Shown in pieces: positions 33,190 to 43,639 of a stretch of 64,000 nt of DNA. The notes below the pieces were generated by a model. It was not told the origin of the DNA. It ran no database searches and saw nothing but the letters and a program-made list of their open reading frames with translations. Source of the stretch: Bactrocera neohumeralis (taxonomy: Eukaryota; Arthropoda; Insecta; Diptera; Tephritidae); assembly GCF_024586455.1 (NCBI RefSeq), contig NC_065921.1, positions 44,848,574 through 44,912,573 of the forward strand, in the 5' to 3' direction. A program made the position numbers and the translations under genes. How positions within the stretch are numbered: the first letter of the stretch is position 1; every line of letters begins with the position of its first letter.

Positions 33190-34760
33190 GTACATAGGGG
33201 AAGACGGGGTACATTTGACACTTTCATTTAAAAGTCCTTTATTTTCTACCAAATATAATATAATTTTAAATGAGTTACAGCTTTAAAAGCACCAGGGTTT
33301 GGATACTTAGTAATGAAAGTAAAAAGTTGGAAAAACACTCAAAGCTATTTTTTATTTGAAATTAAAAAATAATACATAATTTGTCAAATGTCCCCCACAT
33401 TTGACTTATTCGAGCGCACATTTGACAAGCATATTTTCCGTGAAACTTTCTTTTTTTTAATTTAATTTGGTTTTCATTTAAATAAAACTCATCTTTTATA
33501 GTTTGTTTCTGAATGTTTTATTAAAATAACAGTAAATGTATTCATAAAATAATACCACTATTTTTGGAAAAACATACATATCAACGACAATTATTTTGGG
33601 AAAAGAAGATAAAATTCAATATTTCAGACAATTTATTTAATGTATGAGCTTCCAAAGTTAACATCAAACAAATATTTAGCGCGGCAGCGAGAAGTTGAAG
33701 CTGGGTTATTAGGAGTCGGAAGTTTAAACTCAATTTCGCTTCTAAGAGTTATAGATATGTCTTCCACAACTGGTTTTACAAAAACCCAGTTGTCTGGAGA
33801 TAGTCTACGCAAATAATTTATTTTGAAGCTAGCATCGCAAAATACCTCTACAATTTCGCCAATGTAATAAAAAGGCTTCATACCATTTCCCCCAAAGTTT
33901 ACCAAAACGTATTCTCCAATCTTTAAATTCTCATCATCCAATAACGAAAATTTTAGCAAACAATTATCTTTGTTGACACATTTCTCTGTGCTGTCTGATC
34001 TCAGACTGATAATACTTTCGTCAGATGATGTAAGGTTTTCATTTAATGAACGCTTATTTTGTTTTGATTTTTGTTTTTTTTTTTGATTTTTCTTGCTTTC
34101 TGTTGTAAATTTTAGAGAACGTTTGGAAAACTGAGTGATTCTCTTAGTTTGAAAATCCAAAGCTTGACTTTTTTCTGGTGAACTAGTGAGGATTCGCGAA
34201 GATCCACTTTTCTGTGTTATGTTTGGCGCCAAGCGCGCAATAGGCCTCAAATGGATGAATGGATTTCGCTCCAAAAAGCCGTAAAGCCAACTTTCTCTAG
34301 CTGCTTTGTTAGTTTCCCAAGTAGATGGACATGGTATGTTATTAGCGGCAACAAATTCGTAAACAAATCTTTTGAATATATTATACGACAATCCATATGC
34401 AAAAAACGCACACTTCTTAGCATATTCGACTAATTGCTCCTTTTGAACTCTCGTTAGCGTTTGATGGCTTGTGTATTTAGAGTGATAAATTAAATTTTCA
34501 TCACAGCTACTCTCATTTCCAGAATCTGAATCGCTCCTCAAAGGATCTAGTTTCTTCAATCGCATGATCAAAGTTGTTCTTTTCAATCCGTACTTTTCCG
34601 CTGCTGACGTAGCTGTTTCGCGTTGATGCTTTATGTCTGCAAGAGCTTTTTTCATATCATCCTCACTTATCTGACATCGGTTGGTCTTTTTCTTATAGTT
34701 GCGCACCATTGCTAAAGTAATAGTTAGCATTAGAAAACTCCTTACTTACTGTAAAGAATT
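33190..34760 (-). mobile_element. pogo/Tigger-like element, DDE domain deleted
   Basis: The 3' boundary is suggested by ataggggaagacggggtaca near 33195 (terminus-like on the opposite strand), seen in other insect pogo-type elements. The matching 5' terminus is not found, because a mariner copy begins at about 34780. The element holds one intact gene (33633-34709). Confidence 0.55.
33633..34709 (-). CDS. pogo-like protein lacking the DDE nuclease: DNA-binding domains fused to C-terminal domain
   Basis: This is an uninterrupted 358-codon frame. I place the start at the second Met (MVRNYKKK, 34709) because this family normally begins MVR.YK.KT; the frame is open to 34730. Numbering from the longer frame: residues 21-60 form a pipsqueak-type helix-turn-helix (DDMKKALADI...AAEKYGLKRTTL). 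Residues 94-163 form a CENP-B-type helix-turn-helix ending WLYGFLERNP. Where about 200 residues of DDE nuclease should follow, the protein goes straight to SGSSRILTSSPEKSQAL, normally found after the nuclease. A basic tract (213-228) and a 265-345 domain (GEYVLVNFGGNG...YIGEIVEV) follow. It should bind DNA but cannot transpose. It could be a repressor-like deletion product or a domesticated gene. AATAAA overlaps the stop codon. Confidence 0.75.
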   Translation of the reverse strand: MVRNYKKKTNRCQISEDDMKKALADIKHQRETATSAAEKYGLKRTTLIMRLKKLDPLRSDSDSGNESSCDENLIYHSKYTSHQTLTRVQKEQLVEYAKKCAFFAYGLSYNIFKRFVYEFVAANNIPCPSTWETNKAARESWLYGFLERNPFIHLRPIARLAPNITQKSGSSRILTSSPEKSQALDFQTKRITQFSKRSLKFTTESKKNQKKKQKSKQNKRSLNENLTSSDESIISLRSDSTEKCVNKDNCLLKFSLLDDENLKIGEYVLVNFGGNGMKPFYYIGEIVEVFCDASFKINYLRRLSPDNWVFVKPVVEDISITLRSEIEFKLPTPNNPASTSRCRAKYLFDVNFGSSYIK

Positions 34761-34779
34761 CACTCAACCTACCTTTATC

Positions 34780-35494
34780 GATTGTCCAGTGAGCATTTCA
34801 TGACGTTTCATTGATTGGAAGTGAAGTTATTGCATTTTAAGTGTCAGTATGTTTGTGTTCTCGGTGCGAAAATGAGCTTCGAACAAAGAGCCAACTTTAA
34901 ATTTTGTTTCAAAATTGATAAAACTTATACCGAAACGTTTCAATTGATGAAACAAGTTTATGGCGATGATTGCCTATTCCGTAGCCATGCACTCTGTGGT
35001 TTCAACGTTTTCAAAATGATAGTGAGGATATAAATGACGATCAACATATGGACCAATCAAAATCCGTGATCACCGGAAATACCATCGAAACTGTGCGTGG
35101 AGTGCGCACGATTTGTTCCCCACAAATTGACTGACGACCAAAGATTGCTCAGAATCCAAAATTCGAAGGCTGATTGACCAAAAATCACATTTTAACCATT
35201 AATCACCACCTGATGTGGCACCGTGCGACTTCCTCCTTTTCGGAAAAATGCATTTGTCCATGAAAGAAAAGCGTTATGCAGACGTAGATTCAAAATGCTT
35301 GCATACTGGCAGCCGTACCCGCCAACGAACTAAAACACTCGTTCGACATGCTTTTGGACCATGCAAAAAGCTGTATTGAAGCAGAAGGAGACTATTTTTA
35401 ATAAAATAAATTGATTTTGCCGAAGACACCATTTGTTTTGTTTTTGTTTTTTTAAAGTCCTGTTTACTTTCGAATGCACCTTGCATTACCAACA
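34780..35494 (+). mobile_element. Non-autonomous mariner, same internal deletion as 12126-13022
   Basis: From gattgtccagtgagca to the terminus ...actttcgaatgcaccttgca it matches the 12126 copy. MSFEQRANFKFCFKIDKT is readable at 34872, then the frame breaks near 35000. The same catalytic middle is missing, with the join between LTDDQ-like and PDVAPCDFLLF-like blocks. It has also lost a further segment of the helix-turn-helix region, plus its own 5' terminus next to the pogo-like gene. It is not coding. Confidence 0.8.
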
Positions 35495-35516
35495 CCATCA
35501 CCTTGGCGTCGAGATC

Positions 35517-35547
35517 TTAAGGGGTTATATACAGTTAAAAGAGATAA
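35517..35547 (+). repeat. TTAA-ended terminus-like sequence
   Basis: ttaaggggttatatacagtt starts like the inverted terminus at 40169 (ttaaggggttagg). Only one end is seen, fused to a Tc1/mariner 3' end. Confidence 0.3.
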
Positions 35548-35665
35548 CCTTGAAAAAAAAAATGCCAAAGAATGTTTTTTCGAATGATAACAAACACTCT
35601 CCATTAAATTTGAAATGTTTCCGTGTTTTTCTTTAAAAAAGTAGGGAACCTCGAAATGGCCCACC
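35548..35665 (+). mobile_element. 3' end of a Tc1/mariner-type element (decapitated)
   Basis: About 118 bp matching the reverse complement of 51214-51335 and the plus strand of 58235-58345: a tgtt(t/c)tttcgaatga block, catttcccattaaattt-type sequence and aaaaagtagggaacctcgaa at the end. In the 51214 copy this sequence ends a Tc3-like transposase, so all three are 3' termini of one family. Confidence 0.7.
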
Positions 35666-36689
35666 CTAATGCACATATATGTATTAATGTAGCACAGAAT
35701 GAACGCCCATTGCTCGGATTATATTGCAGTTGAATTAACCCAAATTCTATTTACATGTTGTTATCCGTCATCCAAATTAAAGAAGGACGAATGCTAAAAT
35801 AAAGGTCTCGAAAAATACTAGCGTTGTAAACATCATCAAATTTATTTGGCGCTCATTTACATAACTGCGAATTTAAATGCAACTATAAATAATACTTTAA
35901 TATGTATGTGTGTGCGTGTGTAAGAGCTGATGGCAACGTTTCTGCAGCAACGTTGTTGTTGTAAAGTAACCAAATAAACATGAAAATTTTGCTTTTCTTC
36001 CTAATGGATGCTGACAACTTTCAAACCATGGAAAGACGAACAAAAGTGTAATGGAGTCGAATTGTTTTAATTCGGCAACAAAACGAAAATATGCAAAAAT
36101 TCTCAAAAACAAGCATTCATGTTGTATTTGTATATGTGACGTGTATAAAATATTACATGAAAGTATTTCGTGAGGTGGTTTTTGGGAGGAGAAAGTTGCA
36201 AAGTTGTTAGAAATTGGTAATAAAACACGTGCAAAGGTGTAGCCGGAAGGGCAAAAGGATCTGAATGCAGTGGGTTAATGGTCGAAAAATGTAAATTTCG
36301 TATACATATAAACTCACACATAAATTTTTATACAAGCTTATACCTACTTTTACCTGTAGGTGTGATGTTTATTAGTACGTGCTCCAAAGCTTGTGGGAGG
36401 TTTGGTACTTCGTAATTCAATTTTGCTTTGAACTTCCATTTGTCATGGGTGTTTTATTTTAACGTGTAAATTATATTACAACGGTATAACCGCATAATTC
36501 TGCTGTTATAAACAGTTACTCGCATATGCATGCGAAAATTTCGGATCCGAAAAAAGTACCAAAAATGTTATAAAAGGAAGGATTGGACAGATTTCTCTAT
36601 GGACTTCACTGTTGGTAGGATAAAAACAATATTATTTTCGTATACTACTGTAGGTAAAAAATAGTAAGAATTTTAAATTTAAACTTCGC
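35666..36689. other. No gene recognised
   Basis: Spacer; short frames only. Confidence 0.4.
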
Positions 36690-37400
36690 GCAAAAACCCA
36701 TTCGTCGAAGTATTTATTTTTTTTCAAGTTGGTTGACTATCAGTGACATCTGTGTCAAATGGCACATCAAAATCATTAGTGTTTAGTATACGCTTGTGTT
36801 TCTGAAGTACATAAAGTGCATTCGGCGTTGACAGAAGCAGACGGTCAATTAACCGAATGTCGTGGCGAAGGTGAGCCGAAACCGAAAAAACCACGTCATA
36901 AATCAAAAATCAAAGTTATATTGACAGTTTTCTTCGATTATCGAGATGTGGTGCACTCCGAATCCTTTGTGACCGGCCATAAACTTAACAACGAACACTA
37001 TTTGAGGCTATTACTACTATTTGTTGTGAGCTGACAACTCTTGGTTTTTGCACCAAAAATATGCATCGTCGCATACTGAATTGATTCTTCGTGAGAAGAA
37101 AATCAACACTGCCCGTAAATGACGATTATTTGGCAAAAAATTGGACATATTTGCACAAACAAAAGTATGTGACACATAAACAACGTCGCTAATGTGTGAA
37201 CGAAGTTTACTTTTTAAATGCTTAAGCTAAGTTATCAAAATCGATCACCACTAACTGTTGGAGCCATCTATTGAGAAACAGCGGAAACTTAGTTGCGCAC
37301 CAAATAATTTTACTCCACTTTGAAGAACCAAAATGAGAACACTACAGAACTCACATAATCTAAGTAGCGTAATCTATTAAAGTGAACCAATAATTGGCAT
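36690..37400 (+). pseudogene. Mariner remnant
   Basis: The leader (36695-36790) matches those of the copies at 25734-25860 and 55640-55725. A deletion joins it to the EGEPKPKKPRHKSKIKVILT block (36870), VFFDYRDVVHSESFVTGH, and then degraded sequence to about 37170. Helix-turn-helix and catalytic aspartates are absent or unreadable. Confidence 0.7.
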
Positions 37401-37479
37401 GAACTTTCCAATTTGATTGGCAGCCTTTCCCTTGTAATTGTCAGCTGACAGTTGAATACTTTCACAGCCTAACACTCTG

Positions 37480-37930
37480 CATTAATTTTAACCACAACTG
37501 AGGTTTTATAAAGTGTGTCAATCTCATCGTTCTATACATAAAACATTGTCCATTGCTTATAGTTTTAAACAGAATATCTCGCAGATAATTTAATGGCCTT
37601 ATGACTGAATGCTTGCTGTTTGGAGTTTGAGACCAGCCATATTCCATACAAGAACGTCCACTTCACTATTCTGAGCTTTGTGCTTCTTGTTATCGGCTGG
37701 AGTGAATGACTTTGTTTTTGCAATGTTTGCCTCAAGTCCAATAGTGTGTCCCAGCTTTGATTTCTCTTGCATGGCTGAGAGTTTGTGCGATAGAAGGAAA
37801 TGTCGTCTGCCAAGTTCACTTCCTCGAGTTGCCGTATTAGACACCATACGATGACTATTTATTACGACAGCGAAGTGATGAGGAGAAATAGTGGCGTACT
37901 CAGGTGTCTGTGATGAATGAATTACCAATG
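37480..37930 (-). pseudogene. Non-LTR reverse transcriptase fragment
   Basis: The minus strand reads EVNLADDISFY near 37820, the catalytic ADD of a reverse transcriptase. A lysine-rich IGLEANIAKTKSFTP stretch follows, as in the GL.IN..KTK motif, and then VDVLVWNMAGL. The frame breaks repeatedly. Clade is not determined. Confidence 0.55.
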
Positions 37931-38509
37931 CTTCCGTTGTGTGGTACTGCTATTGTTGAATCCTTCAACATAGTTTAAGTCGGATTCCCTTTCTACTTAG
38001 TGTCAACCAGATGGAGCTTGTGGTCAACGTATATTCGCAATTTCTCGAGTAAGATGCAAAGAGTGGTGGCTTGGTCAACACAGGGGGGGTTCAAAATCCA
38101 ACGACGCTGTTCGGTAAAATTCGAAAATTTTCGAAATGAATCTTTCCTTCGATCATTCCTGAACCGACATAGGTATGTATATACTATATATTGCATATAG
38201 TAGGGAGAGAGAATTTCCATACTTAGTTCGAATTCAGTATACACAAGCGAAATTTCCCGTAAAACATCATTGCTGACGTTAGTTTGTTTATTTGTGAATC
38301 TTTTCCAAAACTTTGAAATTATAACTAGTAACAGTTACGTCGAACATACTAACAAATTTATTTTTCCAAGGAAAGTAATTCTTGCGTCACTATCAATTCT
38401 CAACTTCCCAATTCTTCCAAGATTGTTTATTGCTAATATTGAATCTATGTTTAATTTAAAAACTAACTTTTTTCTTATATAACACTGGTTTTCAGACAGA
38501 TATGTAGAC
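37931..38509. other. No gene recognised
   Basis: Spacer; frames at 38000-38244 on both strands look non-coding. Confidence 0.35.
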
Positions 38510-39400
38510 GGAAATGTGTCCAGTATAGTTGATTGGTTGGTTGAAAAGAGAGGCGCGTAAGCCCTAGACCACAGGCGGCCGTACTTGGGCCATTATTAGG
38601 TCCATTGTGCTCCCGGGTGGTAGCCAATTTAAGCCTTAGCCAGTAAGTCAGTGGATTTGGTAAGAAACCTGATATTTTCCACCCTAGCTTCACAATATCT
38701 CTAAAGTTTGAATATTGGGAGCCGTGGAATATATATCTTCTCATACGGCTGAAGGCAGGGCATTCGCATAGGTAATGTTCCAGTGTCTCATCATCCTAGA
38801 ATTCCCTTTACCTATTTTCCGAAGCTGGAATATTAAGGGCAGCTATCCTGTGATGATTTCTACAATGCTGCTAAGCTCCCTCTTTCCAATGGGTAGCAGT
38901 TTTTTGGTCTCTCAACTGTTTCAGGGATTTAATACGTCACTTTTCCGATATTGTCATCCACCATTCCACTGCACCATACGTCAGTATACACTATACGTCA
39001 GTATACACCATACGTCAGTATACACCATTTGGGGTCGTAAACCTCAGCTTGGGTCAATAGTTCTTCTACAGGAATTCCATTCGAATGTGTTTTCTTCAGT
39101 TTAGTTTTTTATCTAAGTAGCATAATTTCGAGATATTTGACTGAGTTCGAAAGTGCAAAGTTTTCATCCTTCTTGTGAAAAGACAGATTTCTGCTTTCTC
39201 CGGATTAATAATTAGTCCATAACCCTTAGACAAGCCGTTGGAGGTCTCAAGGGCCCTTTCTATGTGTCGGGATAAGCGATTAAGATTAAATCTTGAAAAA
39301 GTGACAGCGAGGTCGTCAGTGTGTAGGCAACCTTGAAGTTCTCTTTGTTGAAGAGAAATTATAATTCGTTGATCAAGGTGACTCAAAACAAGGGGGATAG
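38510..39400 (-). pseudogene. Non-LTR retrotransposon 3' part, LOA/I/Jockey-type
   Basis: On the minus strand the RT region reads CLHTDDLAVTFSRF (TDD for the usual ADD), then GLIINPEKAEICLFTRRMK and LDKKLNWRKHI-like sequence. RNase H is degraded. The end reads EHYLCECPAFSRMRRYIF near 38760, the C-terminal Cys/His knuckle of the LOA/Jockey group. The fragment is 5' truncated and has stops. A 17-bp triplicate lies inside it. Confidence 0.65.
38975..39025. repeat. Three tandem copies of a 17-bp unit
   Basis: catacgtcagtatacac repeats three times with one mismatch in the middle copy, in the decayed RNase H region. Confidence 0.9.
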
Positions 39401-40168
39401 GATGCGTTTTCGCGGGGTGCTTATGCCCACTACATTAGCAGAACAAATTTCGAACTTTTGAAAAAAGTGAAATGCGGTATGAGTAATACATTAGCACATA
39501 TTTTTTATACTTGTATCAATTAATTTAATTACTTCGATGAATTGTTAAGCCCATACCTTTGTAATAAATTAACAACAAAATTAAATTCAAATCCAATTGA
39601 CTTTAAAAATATTGGATAAATAATTTAAGTAACTTACAGTTGAAACTGTAATTACTTCACTCAGCTTAATTAAATATGTCCAAATAATTTAACCAAAGCC
39701 AATACCATTATCGGCGTGTGAATTGAAATGGGGGTCTGGTCTCGTGTGGTTTCAAATATACGCGCCGACACAGTTTCCATAATTTTACCGTAATATGTAT
39801 GTAAATATATGGTATGTGATTGTTTTGTGTGAAAATGTAAATTTAATTTAACTGATTTGTTTACTATTAGCTTGGTACATTTATTTACATTCGTAATCAT
39901 TGTTATTGTTTTCATTGTTCGGATGTTCATTTGAATTCGAGTACAATAAATAACATTGCAGCAACAAAAGCGTGTCATACGAGGGTTCTCCAATTAGTCG
40001 ATGAGTTTTTGAAGAAAAATGTTTTTAATGCCAGGAATGAGTTTTAAAATATTGCTATGTTTGTTTGAGAAAAAACTCTTGCAAAGATCCTAACAACTAG
40101 TCAATTTAAAAGTCCCCGGCCTACCATAGTAAAACTAGTTTTTTGGCAAAATTATTTTTTAACTCAAC
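39401..40168. other. No gene recognised
   Basis: A+T-rich spacer. Confidence 0.4.
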
Positions 40169-40866
40169 TTAAGGGGTTAGGGGTAGTCAGAATTTTCAAA
40201 ATATTAATTATTTTTTTTTTTTTTGCATTTTCGTTAAGTGTAATATCTTAAAAATATTCTCTGAAAATTTCACGTTGATCCGATAATTAGTTTTTGAGTT
40301 ATTCGACAAATAGCAAAGAGAGCCCAGGCACTTCAAAGCGATAGTGTGAAACTTTTCTCAAAGCAATGTTTTTTGAACTGGTGACAACTGTAACTCGAAA
40401 ACCGCTCAGTAGATTTTAATAAAATTTATACAGCTTTAAGAATACATAATAAACTCGGGCCTGATCGAAGGATTTTTTTTTTAAATTTCGAGTTTTTAAG
40501 ACCAACTGTTGATTTTTTCCCAAAAATTTAGACAAAAATTTCCTGAAATCGCCATTTTGTTAATTTAAAACAAAAGAATCCTTCAATCAGGCCCAGGATT
40601 ATCTATTTATAAAACTATTTTTTTTTGTCCGATTGATTTTAGATGAATCTCCAAGGACTTATGATTGTCACCGCAAGTACCTTTTTTGGAACTGGGTCAA
40701 TACAAACAACTATAACTTTGGAAATTAATGTTTTTTTTTGAAATTTTAGTGACTTCAAGTCAACACATTCTATAATAATGCCAATATGGCATACTTTTGT
40801 AAAATAACACGATTTAATAGCAAAAAAATACTGAAAATTCTCATTTTTTCGTGCCTAACCCCTTAA
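40169..40866. mobile_element. Non-coding element with perfect TTAA-ended inverted termini
   Basis: 698 bp bounded by perfect 13-bp inverted repeats TTAAGGGGTTAGG / CCTAACCCCTTAA. If TTAA is the target duplication, as in piggyBac-type elements, the inverted termini are GGGGTTAGG. The interior is A+T-rich and non-coding. Two blocks (tctgaaaatttcacgttgat and caggcccaggattat-type sequence) may be inner repeats. It is probably a miniature transposon; the source family is unknown. Confidence 0.6.
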
Positions 40867-40879
40867 GGCAATTATCTTT

Positions 40880-41440
40880 AAGAGTGATACATTGATAATA
40901 GTGACCCTCCAATTTTTCGATACCATTTTTGTAATACAATTTGCCCTTTGCCTCAGTTTTGGCGATCACAAGCAAGTCGAAGACCACTTCATGGTTTTTT
41001 GGCATCATGTTCACTGACTTCTGACACGGTGTATTGGTGAAAAAGACTTCTTATTTTGATGGCGTTTCGTCCATCCAACAGTTTCGGCGATTTCGTCCTT
41101 AAAAAGGTCCAATAAAAATTATTATACAATACACTCGGATGACTGCCGTTTGGACTTCGGGGTAAAGTTTCATGTATTGTCACATATCGACGCAAAAATT
41201 CGGGTTAACTAGGCGTGAACATATGTATCCATAAACTGCTCCGAATCACCAACACGTCATTATTTTTGGTCAAAAGTGAACTCGAGCAGCATTCACTCTA
41301 CATTGAGCTTTCTCATACCCAAATATTCATGAATGAATGATATACACGTTCAGTTGATATCTTTAAAGCCTCAGCTCTCTCGAACAACTTCTCTTTACGG
41401 GTATCCGAAATCATTTGGTGGAGTTTTTTTTTATGTTTTC
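40880..41440 (-). pseudogene. Mariner transposase remnant, mellifera-like lineage
   Basis: Minus-strand blocks: RAEALKISTERVYH (helix-turn-helix, 41370), FLRRYVTIHETL (41190, first Asp region with His replacing Asp), a collapsed middle, SLFHQYTVSEVSEHDAKKP (40999-41055; corresponds to the Q/HDNA.VH block) and a KGQIVLQKWYRKI-like C-terminus. Several stops. Same lineage as the 15240 fragment. Confidence 0.75.
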
Positions 41441-41609
41441 GTCGGTAATAACCTCTTTCGGGTGTCCATTTCCCTGGTGTAGAATGCAAATAATGTTGCT
41501 CAATCTTCACCAGTATTTTTTCTTCTTTCTTTATTAATTCACGAAATTCCTTTTGTTCCCTTTTTTGTAAACTTACACAAGTTGCTTCACCTATAATTTT
41601 ATATCTCAT
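41441..41609 (-). other. Short frame upstream of the mariner remnant, unidentified
   Basis: A minus-strand frame here (MRYKIIGEATCVSL, then EFRELIKKEEKILVKIEQHY) reads in frame into the mariner remnant. It is Lys/Glu-rich and unlike mariner N-termini. No partner copy is visible. It could be a host exon fragment or chance. Confidence 0.2.
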
Positions 41610-41640
41610 AAACTAATGATCCGACAGCTGTCAAATTTAT

Positions 41641-42094
41641 ACAAGCGCTTTTCAAAGATTAGAGCTAACTAAATATTACATAAATTTAATTTTTCATTTC
41701 AATTGACCTGTTATCATGCATTCTTCATTCAAATCCCATAGCATTAAGTTAATAAATTTTCTAAGTTTCGATAAACATATTAATAGTAGAGTTCAGAATC
41801 GATAAAATATATCTGAGCCTGGCTCACTTGGAATTGTTACGTCATCGAGTATCTTAGAAACTTTCGTCTGTACGTTCAATAAATCTGAATTAATTTCATG
41901 TTTTTCTAGCTTAACGACAACTTATCGCTCCTGGAGAGTATTGATGACATGATAACTTTGGACGACAATTTTTTTATGAAATATCTTTAATAAATAGAGT
42001 TCGGCTTACTTTCCAATATATATGTACGTTTCACTTACTTCTCTTAATTAATATCTTCAATATTCCCAAGTGTTGACCTGCTCATTAGATCCTG
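41641..42094. other. No gene recognised
   Basis: Spacer. Confidence 0.4.
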
Positions 42095-42345
42095 ACCTTT
42101 CAAAACGGTTTTTATATCTTGAAACACTTCAAAAAGCTGCTCATTGGTCGGAACTGACAATAGCGGACCACTATAGCCTTTTGACATGAATTGTTGTACA
42201 TTGCAACGATGCAATTTCCGTAGAATTCGGTCAGATCAGATTACTGTAACCGATAAAAATAAGTTGTTTTATGGAACCTATTGTATTTGCGCGGGGTATT
42301 ACGACTTTGGAGCAATCGAAGTTAACGTTTTCTCCATTATCTTTT
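42095..42345 (+). repeat. Dispersed repeat family 1, partial copy
   Basis: Has agctgctcattggtcggaac, gcggaccactatagcc and the 3' block tggagcaatcgaagttaacg. The last matches the end of the family seen at 48900-48940. Confidence 0.6.
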
Positions 42346-43085
42346 TAGTTTCAAGAGAGGAACACATATTCTTGGTGACTTACCTATGTTTTCATTCGTT
42401 TCTGAATGTTTGATTACCATTTAAAGTGTTGCTAGAAACTGCCAGTAAATAACTCAAAACTCAATATTGGCAACGAAGTAGATGGATAACCCACTGTTGG
42501 ACATATCTGCACCGTTGAATACCTACAATCTTGGACACGGGACCCTTTCGCTGGTTGGTCGTCTGATATCAGTTTACTCATGCTTAACCTTGTTTAGTTT
42601 TCTGTTTCTGGCTATTTACCAATGTCGGTAAATATACACTAAGTAGAATGAGAACAAAGTTTCGTTGTTAAAGAGTCCAGCCTCTGCCTCATCAAGCCAT
42701 CCTTGTATTGTGATACATTTCATAATGAAATTACTAAAACCAAAATGTGAATGCAAGCATAAATTGGCGATATTAACAATGAGTAAATTAACATAAAATT
42801 TGCAAAGCCGTACACACACACATAAATATCCGCATTTTATTTATTTAATTTTATTCGATATTCAAATCGTTTATGGTATATAGCTAATTAGCATATACAT
42901 ATGTACATACATATATAAATATATCTAATGTATTATATACTTTGTGCAAATATTTCATAGCAAACTTTAAAAAATGCGAACAGCATATCATCCTTATATA
43001 TGAATCTTAAAAGCATACTTTTTCCATTTTTTGCCAGCTCAAATTTGAGTTAAAAAATATATTCTCTTTCACATGCTAGAAAAGT
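42346..43085. other. No gene recognised
   Basis: Spacer; microsatellite near 42890-42930. Confidence 0.4.
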
Positions 43086-43089
43086 CACC

Positions 43090-43620
43090 ATCATCATCTT
43101 TTGGTGCTGCAGCTCTTTGTGAGCTTTGGCCTGCTGCTTATGTGCTCTCCAAACATCTCGTTGAGTTCGTCAATCCATCTTGATCGCGGTATTTCCCTTG
43201 CTTTAGTGGTGAATACTGTGGCCCTACAATTTTCTTCTGCGCTCTCCTGTTGGCTTCTCTCGTTACATGACCGAGCCATCTTAGTCGCTGCTCTTGAATA
43301 AAGCGTGTGGCATTTTTACTCGCCATTGCCTATTACTGCTTCAAAGATTTTTCTTAGGATCTTTCTTTCGCAGACCTGCAGTTTAGATTTGTCCTTTTCG
43401 TGTAGTATCCATTATTCTGCGCCGTAGCATAAAACTGGTCGAATGATGGTTTTGTGTACGGCAAGCTTACATTGTCTATTTAGTAGTTTTGAGCTGTTTC
43501 ATTAAGTTCGCTTATGACCTATTGCCAGGTTGTATTCTACAAGTATCATCGATAATCAGGCTTGTTGAGTTACCGCTACTAAGTTCGAAGTCTAGGTAAG
43601 TAAAGGCTTTTACATGTAAT
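43090..43620 (-). pseudogene. Non-LTR reverse transcriptase C-terminal fragment
   Basis: Minus strand: a WILHEKDKSKLQVCERKIL-like stretch then LRKIF (near 43340-43410), RLRWLGHVTREANRRAQKK (43290), and downstream Lys/Arg-rich sequence. The RLRWLGHV motif is shared by RTE-like and related retroelements. It is not close to the RTE copies elsewhere in the window. Confidence 0.5.
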
Positions 43621-43639
43621 GTAGTTTCAAATGCGTATT

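Noticed and set aside
38975..39025. CRISPR-like short repeats
   Set aside because: Only three contiguous copies with no spacers, in a eukaryotic retroelement.
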